Of a DNA stretch of 16,741 nucleotides, positions 8,372 through 14,846 are shown piece by piece. The DNA is taken from positions 1 through 16,741 of the forward strand of contig CAZAYB010000037.1 of assembly GCA_964489215.1 (NCBI GenBank), given 5' to 3'. Under the pieces are notes generated by a model that was not told the DNA's origin, made no database searches, and worked only from the letters and a program-made list of their open reading frames with translations. The translations under genes and the position numbers were made by a program. Every line of letters starts with the position of its first letter. The stretch's first letter is position 1. This DNA is from CAZAYB01 sp964489215 (lineage in GTDB: Bacteria > Planctomycetota > Phycisphaerae > Sedimentisphaerales > Anaerohalosphaeraceae).

Positions 8372-8393
8372 ACCTGTGACTAAAATTTCAGGT
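8372..8393 (-). promoter_or_regulatory. Possible hairpin covering the gspK ribosome-binding site
   Basis: In the 30-base gap between the GspJ-like and GspK-like genes, ACCTG (8372-8376) and CAGGT (8389-8393) are inverted copies separated by 12 bases. In the minus-strand mRNA, the second arm contains the AGGT of the ribosome site just before the ATG at 8365. Folding would partly hide the site, which could keep GspK at low amounts. The stem is only five base pairs and may be chance. Confidence 0.25.
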
Positions 8394-8395
8394 AA

Positions 8396-9478
8396 TCAGT
8401 TAATGTAGATAATATATGAAAAAACTTTTCCATCAGGGAAAATTCCGCGTGAATCGTATAATGTAAATGTAAACTTAAGTGCGTTGCCGAGTACTGGTAT
8501 GTCTTCAAATGGTCCGTCGTCAAGTACAGCAGAAGAAATATTGAGCGTCTGCGATGTATAGCCGGCAGAGTTAAGCGAGGGGCGTATTATTCCGATGAGA
8601 TTTTCATGGCTCGGCTGTCCGTCAATGAGGTAATAGTCACTGTCAGAAAAGTCGCCAGTATCGTCACCATCTGGGTTAATCTGGGGGTACCATCTTTTCT
8701 GAGAAGGCAGCCATCCCTGTATTCTGAAGCTTACAACGTCTTCACAGAGCAGCATGTGATAAGTTGACTGGTCCTGTATATCTATTTGAGGTCCCTGGTC
8801 TGTAATGGTGCTTGGGTTTACGGTAACGCCGGTTATGACTGAAAGCATGTCCGCTTTTTCCTCATCAGACGGTATGTTTATCCATGATCTAAGTGAAATG
8901 CCTGGATACCAGTCATATTCGAAATTGAAGTTTTCATCAGTGAACTGAGTGACCTCCAGAGGATTTAATTCAGGGAACTCAGTTAGAGTATTGTCGAACA
9001 TCATTATGTGCTGGGTTCTTGCTAAAATTCTTGAATTACGTTCGTTCTGTCTTTGCTCAAAATTTGAAGCGGGGTCGATTGTATATGTATGGGGTGGGAC
9101 GGAATTACCGTTATTATCAACGTATTTTGCAATGGAGTAACTTATCCTTGCTACATTACCTACCAGGTCGGGGTCGTGGTAGCCAGTGAAATTTCCGTTT
9201 GCGAAGAAGTGCATTCTGTCGAAATGATAGAAAACCTGCTTGTCTGAGTCGTATACAGGCTGCCAGATAATCGCTATTTCGCCGTTTTTTCTCAGTCCAG
9301 AGATGTCGGATTTAATCTGGTGGGTAATGGCCTGGAACTTTCTGTTGAGCTCAGCGGTTGCCTGTGATGTTCTGTGTGTTTTAACAGCCTGGCTGAAAAC
9401 GAGTGCAGAGGCAGCGATGATGGCTGCCAAGAGGCCAACGGCTACGAGTAATTCAGTTATTGTGAAAGCTTTTCTCAT
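8396..9478 (-). CDS. Prepilin-type protein, GspJ/PilW-like, 360 aa
   Basis: The protein has a very short class III leader, MRKA, then FTITELLVAVG, with Glu at +5 and a hydrophobic helix up to about residue 28. Cleavage would be after Ala4 instead of the usual Gly. The following segment, TAELNRKFQAITHQIKSDISGLRKN, is the long amphipathic helix typical of GspJ/PilW-type minor pseudopilins. The rest is strand-rich, acidic and rich in Asp, Asn and Tyr, with no enzymatic motif. Typical GspJ proteins are about 200 residues, so this is enlarged. Its place between the GspI-like and GspK-like genes matches the standard gspG-H-I-J-K order. There is no clear Shine-Dalgarno sequence before the ATG, and the upstream stop is only 12 bases away, which suggests translational coupling. 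Confidence 0.85.
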   Translation of the reverse strand: MRKAFTITELLVAVGLLAAIIAASALVFSQAVKTHRTSQATAELNRKFQAITHQIKSDISGLRKNGEIAIIWQPVYDSDKQVFYHFDRMHFFANGNFTGYHDPDLVGNVARISYSIAKYVDNNGNSVPPHTYTIDPASNFEQRQNERNSRILARTQHIMMFDNTLTEFPELNPLEVTQFTDENFNFEYDWYPGISLRSWINIPSDEEKADMLSVITGVTVNPSTITDQGPQIDIQDQSTYHMLLCEDVVSFRIQGWLPSQKRWYPQINPDGDDTGDFSDSDYYLIDGQPSHENLIGIIRPSLNSAGYTSQTLNISSAVLDDGPFEDIPVLGNALKFTFTLYDSRGIFPDGKVFSYIIYIN

Positions 9479-9490
9479 AATTTTATAATA

Positions 9491-10354
9491 TTAGAAGTTC
9501 ATGACTGCGGTTGTTACGCCTATGCAGGGGTTTCTTGAGCTGTTTTCGGCGGTTGGAACGAACCATATTTTATTTATCGCACTTGCGGAGGGGTCAACGG
9601 TGATTTTTTCGGTTAGTGTTATTATCGTTGCGTCGCGCTGCATGACCTGGGCGATATGTAAATTGCCAAGATCGTCAATGAAAACAAGTTTTGAGCCTGG
9701 TACGATGTAATTGTGATCTTTATTGTTATTGTAACCGGCGACAGTGTCATCGATTTCAATTACCTGAAAGCTTGTGTCAGTACCGACAGGGTTGTTAATT
9801 TCAGTTTCAATTGCGAGTGGGTATGCGGATGAATCTGGGCCGTATTTGACGTTGTAGCCTGCGATTCTGCTTACGAAAACAACGACCTGGACATCGGTTG
9901 CGGAAATTTCTCTGCACAGTGCAGACCAGTAGTAACGGGGCATCTGGTCTTCGGTGAAGCCGTTATAGGTTATCACGTTGGGATTGACGGAAAACTGAGC
10001 GGGGTTGAAAGATTTTAAGGTTGGGTAGAAGGCCTCGCTTTCGAGGAGGGTTTGTGTCTGGTCGGCGTCAAGGGGAGCGACGGCTGGGACGATGTTCTTA
10101 TCGTAAGGGACAAAAACATTGTCAGCCAGGTTCAGAGGCGGATAAAGTTTTATCTTTGCGATTGCTTCGTCGGCGGCGACGGGAGCTATTGTTTGCTCGA
10201 CGGAAACAGCGGTAAGCTTTACGCCTACGGGGAAGGTGGCGGCGACGAGCATAAAACCTATGGCCAGGATACCGGCTGCCATGAGGACCTCGGTAAGTGA
10301 AAAGCCTGCGTTTTTTCTTCTGTAAATGGGCAAGTTGTTTGTTTTATTACTCAT
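9491..10354 (-). CDS. Prepilin-type protein, GspI/PilV-like, 287 aa
   Basis: The leader is the longest in the set (17 residues, YRRKNAG) and the only one of the seven ending in Gly. It is followed by FSLTEVLMAAGILAIGFM, with Glu at +5 and a single hydrophobic helix. The TEVLMAxGILAIG pattern is typical of PilV/GspI-type prepilins. The rest is a soluble domain ending in a short tail after the phrase CIGVTTAVMNF, with no catalytic motif visible. GspI proteins are usually about 120-130 residues, so this is more than twice as long. AAGG six bases before the ATG supports the start. It sits after the GspH-like gene with a 20-base gap. Assignment to GspI rests on the N-terminus and gene order. Confidence 0.84.
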   Translation of the reverse strand: MSNKTNNLPIYRRKNAGFSLTEVLMAAGILAIGFMLVAATFPVGVKLTAVSVEQTIAPVAADEAIAKIKLYPPLNLADNVFVPYDKNIVPAVAPLDADQTQTLLESEAFYPTLKSFNPAQFSVNPNVITYNGFTEDQMPRYYWSALCREISATDVQVVVFVSRIAGYNVKYGPDSSAYPLAIETEINNPVGTDTSFQVIEIDDTVAGYNNNKDHNYIVPGSKLVFIDDLGNLHIAQVMQRDATIITLTEKITVDPSASAINKIWFVPTAENSSRNPCIGVTTAVMNF

Positions 10355-10374
10355 ATAATGCCTTTCGGGGGCAG

Positions 10375-11178
10375 TTATCTTATCTTGTTTATTATCTCAC
10401 CTGTGGCGGGGTTTATGTAGAGCATTGTCAGAGAAGAAATATATTCAGTATACCGCACATTTGCAGGTATTTGATTATCTGTTATTGAAATTGAACCATT
10501 TTTGTATGTGATTTGCCCGAGCTGGTTTTTTTCATATACAGCAAAGCTTTTTACGCTGGACTCCTGTCCCAATCCAAGGTCTGGATAATCGTCCTGGAAA
10601 AGTATTGCGTTTTGGGCAGTTACTTTTGAGAGTTCATTGAAAACAGTGTCATTTACAGATGCACGCCGAATTCTTATATCGTGAATCACCAGGCGGCCGG
10701 ACGGATTGAAGATTACTGAAAATGTTGTTATGTCGTTAATCTCGTATGGCTGGTCAACATCGGCGTCTGCGATAATTTCAATGGAATCTGAGTCTGAGGG
10801 GTCTGTAAGATTGGTTCTTGTCTGGGTAGTAAGCAATGCGAATGAGTCCGGCAATGTGATTGGGTTTCTGGAGGGTATTGCCTTAAAACCGTTTGCCAGG
10901 CCGGTGTCAAGGGGGTCGTGAATAATAAGCACCATGTACTGAGTTCCCTGCGGTGACTGCTGGAACCTTAACCCTGCGTATGTGCCGTGTTTTACAGCGA
11001 TTGCGCGGGCGTTTGAAAGGGCCGCTTCTATGACGGTTCTTACACCCTGGGCGGATTCGAAGGATTTAACCATCTTTTTGGCGGCGGGTACGCCTATTCC
11101 GAACAGAAGTGCTATAACAGCTATGACTACGAGCATTTCCGTAAGGGTTAAAGCGGATTTTTTTTGGTATTTATACAT
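10375..11178 (-). CDS. gspH: Prepilin-type protein, GspH/FimT-like, 267 aa
   Basis: The leader is nine residues (MYKYQKKSA), followed by LTLTEMLVVIAVIALLFGIGV. The mature protein would begin with Leu rather than Phe, after Ala at -1, with Glu at +5. The helix then continues with a pattern typical of GspH/FimT: ARAIAVKHG, where the first helix ends and the protein turns into a beta-sandwich, followed by the strand phrase FSVIFNPSGRLVIHDI. The C-terminal part is soluble with no enzyme motif. GspH caps the pseudopilus together with I, J and K in known systems. The gap to the next gene is 20 bases and to the previous one 29 bases. No strong Shine-Dalgarno is seen; GGCAAG lies about 10 bases upstream. 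Confidence 0.84.
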   Translation of the reverse strand: MYKYQKKSALTLTEMLVVIAVIALLFGIGVPAAKKMVKSFESAQGVRTVIEAALSNARAIAVKHGTYAGLRFQQSPQGTQYMVLIIHDPLDTGLANGFKAIPSRNPITLPDSFALLTTQTRTNLTDPSDSDSIEIIADADVDQPYEINDITTFSVIFNPSGRLVIHDIRIRRASVNDTVFNELSKVTAQNAILFQDDYPDLGLGQESSVKSFAVYEKNQLGQITYKNGSISITDNQIPANVRYTEYISSLTMLYINPATGEIINKIR

Positions 11179-11207
11179 AAATTACCAACTTGCCTTTCAT
11201 GAAGATA

Positions 11208-12095
11208 TTAATCCTGGGGCTTATCAAAATTAAATATGTCGTCAGCGGTTCCGTAAAGAGCGTCTGGACCGGCGGAAATAAGGATAAATGAATCTGCCTT
11301 ATATGGTTTGCCTGGGGGAGGTGGAAATTTCGGGTTTAATATTGCACGATAAAAATTCTGAGAATATGCAAATGGATTTTCTGTCCAGTCAGCATAAGGA
11401 GTGTTCAGTTGAACCAAACGATTATCCCTCCAATTATACGTGTTGCTTTCAAAGGGAATATGATTGTCAGGGTCATTTTTAATGATAGCTGTATCAGCTT
11501 TGTAATAGAGAATTGGCAATCCTCCTTTTAAGCCTGTGGTTGTATCCTTAAAGTGTTCATATACGTCGGTGAGTACGAACCCCTGAGTCTCAACAGTATT
11601 GCTTCCAAGCTGAAGATTGGATACACTCTGGTAAATATCAATCAGATTAAAGGCGTTCATTGTTTCAATTTCCAGGTAAGGACCTTTTCTTGCATCAAGG
11701 TCAATTACACTGCCAGTGTCAGTTCCGTAAATCTGAACAGCTCCGGCGTCTCCTCCATTTGTATAATCTGTGGGTGACCAGTCGGTGTATGGATTAAAGC
11801 CAAATCCGTCCCGTCCTATTAAGGCTTCTGCGAGCTTGTGTGCGCCTGTATTTAATACATTGCCTGAGTTAGATGTCAGATACGACGGCGGGTAGTCACC
11901 GAGTTTTGAATCGTTTTTGAAAGCCTCGAGAGCGATGCTTATTGAGTTTAGCTGAGCCTTTTGCTTAACGTTGAGAGCTTTTTCGTGTACCATTGTGAGG
12001 GCGGGCACGAGCAGTCCGAGGAGCAGGCCGATAATCGCGACAGCTGCGATGACCTCTATAAGTGAGAAGGCTTTTTGTTTATTTTGTTTTTTCAT
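11208..12095 (-). CDS. GspG-like pseudopilin, paralog 4 of 4, 295 aa
   Basis: This is a class III prepilin with a nine-residue leader (MKKQNKQKA) and FSLIEVIAAVAIIG, Glu at +5. The remainder is highly similar along its whole length to two other genes in this operon (at 12154-13068 and 13760-14764): the shared pieces include DYPPS, KLAEAL(I/V)GRD, RKGPYLE and GLPILYYKAD. Near the C-terminus (269-290) is SFILISAGPDALYGTADD, an acidic loop that recalls the Ca2+ loop of GspG. The frame is open to a TTG at 12101, but the GGAG is only two bases from it and eight from the ATG at 12095, so I choose the ATG. It could be a second shaft subunit or a specialised tip subunit. Confidence 0.87.
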   Translation of the reverse strand: MKKQNKQKAFSLIEVIAAVAIIGLLLGLLVPALTMVHEKALNVKQKAQLNSISIALEAFKNDSKLGDYPPSYLTSNSGNVLNTGAHKLAEALIGRDGFGFNPYTDWSPTDYTNGGDAGAVQIYGTDTGSVIDLDARKGPYLEIETMNAFNLIDIYQSVSNLQLGSNTVETQGFVLTDVYEHFKDTTTGLKGGLPILYYKADTAIIKNDPDNHIPFESNTYNWRDNRLVQLNTPYADWTENPFAYSQNFYRAILNPKFPPPPGKPYKADSFILISAGPDALYGTADDIFNFDKPQD

Positions 12096-12153
12096 TTTCA
12101 AGTCTCCGCAAAAAAGATTTCAACCGTGTATTTCCAGTTCGGAGCGGTTATTT

Positions 12154-13068
12154 TTAGTAATTTGTAACGTCGTCCTTTGTTCCGAAAATTCCATCGTAAC
12201 CTGCGGACATGAGTATAAATGATTTCGGTTTATAGGGTGCGTAATACTGAGATATTTCATCGTTTGTTATGTCTTCGTAAAAGAGTTCAATGCCGTTTTT
12301 TTCGCCTTTTGTGAATGATTCTGCGAAGTTGTGCTGCTTGTCAGCGTTTTTTAAGGGCGTCAGGTCGAAATAGTCCATGTTGTCGGTGTAGTCGTATGTC
12401 CAGTCCTTGAAGTTGTCCCATGTATAAGGCTGACCCTGTGTTCGGAAGGCTTTTACGTTTTCGTCAGCGTTGAAATACAGGATGGGTGTTCCGACTTTTA
12501 CGTTTACGCTGTTGCCTTCGCTGTCGATTACGGTGATTTTTTTGTGGTTGTATACGTCCACGAAAACCGGTGATGAGTAGTCGTCGGCAGATTCGAAGAG
12601 GTCACCTGTGTTGCCGGTTCCGTAGATTTCACGAAGCTCGAAGATTGCCATTTCCTCGAATTCGACGTACGGGCCCTTTCGCTTGTTTATGCTTTGGTCC
12701 TGGTCGGTGTATATGTTGGCAGGTTCTGCATTGGCGTAAAACTGGGTGCGGGCGTCGACGCCTTTCATGTCTCTGCCGACAAGAGCCTCTGCGAGGTGCT
12801 GTGCTCCTTCGACGTTTCCTGTTGTGTTGGGGTTGTCACCTGCGGGTACATATTTTGAGGGCGGATAGCCGTCGAAGTCCTTGCTGTAAAACTCAAGGCC
12901 GACTTCCATGCTGTGAAAACGTGATTTCTGCTTGAGGTCCTTTGCGGTTCTTACCATGATTCGCATTCCCGGAGCGAGTATCGCAGCGAGCAGAGCGATG
13001 ATCGAAATCACCACGAGGAGCTCTATCAGTGTGAAAGCTTTTGAACTTTTGGGCGTTTTCGTTTTCAT
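12154..13068 (-). CDS. GspG-like pseudopilin, paralog 3 of 4, 304 aa
   Basis: The leader is MKTKTPKSSKA, then FTLIELLVVISIIALLAAILAPG, Glu at +5. The body is similar to the genes at 11208-12095 and 13760-14764, including DGYPPS, AQHLAEALVGRD, RKGPYVEFEEMAIF and GTPILYFNAD. The C-terminus (283-304) is SFILMSAGYDGIFGTKDD, the acidic loop shared by all four GspG-like proteins; here it is the very end of the protein apart from four residues. GspG in other systems is about 140 residues and forms the pseudopilus shaft, so these 300-residue relatives have a much larger soluble head. AAGGA lies six bases before the ATG. The 42-base gap upstream has a GGCC-containing hairpin. Relative importance of the paralogs is unknown. 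Confidence 0.88.
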   Translation of the reverse strand: MKTKTPKSSKAFTLIELLVVISIIALLAAILAPGMRIMVRTAKDLKQKSRFHSMEVGLEFYSKDFDGYPPSKYVPAGDNPNTTGNVEGAQHLAEALVGRDMKGVDARTQFYANAEPANIYTDQDQSINKRKGPYVEFEEMAIFELREIYGTGNTGDLFESADDYSSPVFVDVYNHKKITVIDSEGNSVNVKVGTPILYFNADENVKAFRTQGQPYTWDNFKDWTYDYTDNMDYFDLTPLKNADKQHNFAESFTKGEKNGIELFYEDITNDEISQYYAPYKPKSFILMSAGYDGIFGTKDDVTNY

Positions 13069-13090
13069 AATATTTCCTTATTTATTTTCG

Positions 13091-13106
13091 CGGCCTATCG
13101 CGGCCG
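13091..13106 (-). other. Intercistronic hairpin before paralog 3
   Basis: CGGCC (13091-13095) and GGCCG (13102-13106) are inverted copies with a six-base loop, in the 42-base gap between two pseudopilin genes. In the mRNA it is followed by CGAAAATAAATAAGGAAA, so it precedes the ribosome site instead of covering it. It is not terminator-like on the minus strand. A role in mRNA processing or stability is possible. Confidence 0.3.
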
Positions 13107-13110
13107 ATTC

Positions 13111-13716
13111 TTACATACTGCTTATGTCGTCGTTTGTATCGAAGGTTTTGTCAGGGCCTGCAGAAGTTATTACGGGGAAAGTCTGGTCGTTTGGGCAGTA
13201 GTATCTAAGGGGCATCTGCCATGCGTCCAGAAAACGTACCAGGCTTTGGTGGCTGACTGTTCCGGAAGGTTCCTGGATGAAGACCATCATTTCGTTGCCG
13301 TAAATGTCATAGTTGTCGATCATAATGTCGCTTATGGAGCCGATGAGCTTGCGAGTCTGGTGGTGTTTGTCAAGTATCAGGTAGAGGACCTCGTTGGGTG
13401 CGTAATTATCTTTCGGCCAGTCGATTGGTACATAGCCTAAAACGGTGTAACCGAAACGGTCCTGGAGAAGGTTTTCAAAGTATGTCTTGTCCAGGCCGGT
13501 ATCGGGTACTGTTAACGGCATCCGGCCGGTGTTGTCGTAGTAAACCTCGACCGCTGAGACGACAATCTCTATTGTGCTTTTGGTCAGCCTTGTTTTTGCC
13601 TGATTAGAAATACGTGAGGTAATCGAGAGCAGACCTGCTGCGAGCACGGCGATAATGCCGACTGTTACCAGTACCTCGACAAGCGAGAAAGCTTTTTTTT
13701 CGTATCCGTATTTCAT
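13111..13716 (-). CDS. GspG-like pseudopilin, divergent short paralog 2 of 4, 201 aa
   Basis: The leader is nine residues (MKYGYEKKA), then FSLVEVLVTVGIIAVLAAGLL, Glu at +5. This is the shortest and most divergent of the four GspG-like proteins. It keeps the helix pattern STIEIVVSAVEVYYDNTGRMPLT, a GspG-type feature in which the helix is followed by a 'G.yP'-like turn, but lacks the KLAEA, RKGPY and PILYF blocks of its neighbours. The C-terminus (180-201) still has TSAGPDKTFDTNDD at identical spacing, although the usual Gly-Thr is Asp-Thr. Its size is closest to a canonical GspG. An AGGTTGAC stretch precedes the ATG. It follows paralog 1 after a 43-base gap holding a terminator-like hairpin. 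Confidence 0.86.
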   Translation of the reverse strand: MKYGYEKKAFSLVEVLVTVGIIAVLAAGLLSITSRISNQAKTRLTKSTIEIVVSAVEVYYDNTGRMPLTVPDTGLDKTYFENLLQDRFGYTVLGYVPIDWPKDNYAPNEVLYLILDKHHQTRKLIGSISDIMIDNYDIYGNEMMVFIQEPSGTVSHQSLVRFLDAWQMPLRYYCPNDQTFPVITSAGPDKTFDTNDDISSM

Positions 13717-13730
13717 TATGTCAACCTGTC

Positions 13731-13755
13731 AAAAACAAAACCTGCGATGGGTTTT
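13731..13755 (-). terminator. Weak terminator-like hairpin after the first pseudopilin gene
   Basis: AAAACC (13737-13742) and GGTTTT (13750-13755) are inverted copies with a seven-base loop. On the minus strand the hairpin is followed by GTTTTTG (13736-13730). The stem is only six base pairs with four A-T pairs, so it would be partial at best. It sits directly after the stop of the first GspG-like gene, where a leaky stop would make that gene the most highly expressed pilin. Confidence 0.35.
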
Positions 13756-13759
13756 AACG

Positions 13760-14764
13760 TTACTGTGTTTCCTTACGGAAGTTGAACATGTCGTCAGGCG
13801 TTCCGTAGAGGCCGTCCTTACCGGCTGAAATGAGGATGAAGGATTCGGCGCGGTATGGTCTTCGGATGGTCTCGACCTGCTCGTTGATTATCATGTTCTC
13901 AAATTTCTGCCAGTCGTCTTCGGCTCCTCCTGCTTCAAAGAGCGGGTGTATTGTATCTTCGCCGGGCACGTTAAGTGCGAGGATGTTTTCGTTGTCGGGA
14001 AAGTAATAAATGTCGTTATCAATTCCGTCAGTCATCCAGCCAGGAGCGGCTGCGGGAAGTACGTCGTAAGCCTGTTCTGTGTACTGGGTTCTTGCCTTGA
14101 AATAAAGAATGGGCATACCAGTTTTTTTACCGCTTTGACGCTTTTCTGCGTATTCATCACAAAGTACGAGGCTGCTAAGTACGCCGTTGCCGTCAACATC
14201 CGATGAACGGAAACCTTCTGAAGCTACGGTGGCCGCTTCCCATACGTCTATCATCCAAAAGGCGTTTGCGTTTTCAAGGTCCAGGTAGGGTCCCTTTCTT
14301 GCTTTTACGTTTTCATCGGCAGTTTGCCAATTAGCCTGACCCTGGTCGGCGCTGTAAATAAGCATATCGGTTTCCAAGGCGCCGTCCAGGCCAATCACAT
14401 CGTTTCTGCCGTCACCGCGGAAGTCTGAATTTGGGTGAAAGCCGAGGTAGTCCAGGCCCACCATTGCCTCTGCGAGTTTATTGGCACCTGAATAAGTATG
14501 AGCATCATCTATAACAGCTGGTGCAGGTTTTACGGTTTCCCTGTCGTATGAGGGTGGGTAGTCGCCGAAGTCGTTTTTGAAAAGCTCCAGGCCTACGCTT
14601 AAACTGTGGAACTGCGCCCTTTGCTGAATTTCCTTTGCATAGTCCCTGACGAGAGTAAGGGCAGGTACGAGCAGGGAGATGAGTATCGCGATAACTCCCA
14701 TGACGGTGAGCAGCTCAACGATAGTGAAGGCTCTTTTGTGATTTTTTGTTTTAGTTGCGTTCAT
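13760..14764 (-). CDS. gspG: GspG-like pseudopilin, paralog 1 of 4, 334 aa
   Basis: This is the first prepilin gene after gspF, the position of the major pseudopilin gspG in classical operons. The leader is MNATKTKNHKRA, then FTIVELLTVMGVIAILISLLVPALTLV (13-39), Glu at +5, cleaved after Ala. The helix continues into LSVGLELFKNDFGDYPPS, a GspG pattern. Shared blocks with two later paralogs are ANKLAEAMVGLD, RKGPYLDLENANAF and GMPILYFKA. The C-terminus (308-329) is SFILISAGKDGLYGTPDD, an acidic loop that recalls GspG's Ca2+ loop. Length is more than twice a usual GspG. The ATG at 14764 has AAAGGG about eight bases upstream. Whether this gene or the short paralog is the true shaft protein cannot be told from sequence. 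Confidence 0.88.
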   Translation of the reverse strand: MNATKTKNHKRAFTIVELLTVMGVIAILISLLVPALTLVRDYAKEIQQRAQFHSLSVGLELFKNDFGDYPPSYDRETVKPAPAVIDDAHTYSGANKLAEAMVGLDYLGFHPNSDFRGDGRNDVIGLDGALETDMLIYSADQGQANWQTADENVKARKGPYLDLENANAFWMIDVWEAATVASEGFRSSDVDGNGVLSSLVLCDEYAEKRQSGKKTGMPILYFKARTQYTEQAYDVLPAAAPGWMTDGIDNDIYYFPDNENILALNVPGEDTIHPLFEAGGAEDDWQKFENMIINEQVETIRRPYRAESFILISAGKDGLYGTPDDMFNFRKETQ

Positions 14765-14806
14765 TGTAAAAACCCTTTCATAATAAGATACAATAATTAC
14801 GTTTTT

Positions 14807-14822
14807 GCCCGCCTTTTCGGGC
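14807..14822 (+). other. GC hairpin with T-rich 3' flank on plus strand, gspF-gspG gap
   Basis: GCCCG (14807-14811) and CGGGC (14818-14822) are inverted copies with a CCTTTT loop. On the plus strand they are followed by TTTTTGTTTTATTTTG, which has the form of a rho-independent terminator. But no plus-strand gene lies upstream. On the minus strand, in the sense of the operon, it is followed by AAAAAC and is not a terminator. It may act as an mRNA processing or stability element, or stop antisense transcription. Confidence 0.4.
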
Positions 14823-14846
14823 TTTTTGTTTTATTTTGTTTTTTGT

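Noticed and set aside
12096..12153. CTCCG/CGGAG arms that could hide the ribosome site of the GspG-like gene at 11208-12095
   Set aside because: The arms are five bases each and more than 30 bases apart, too weak to call.
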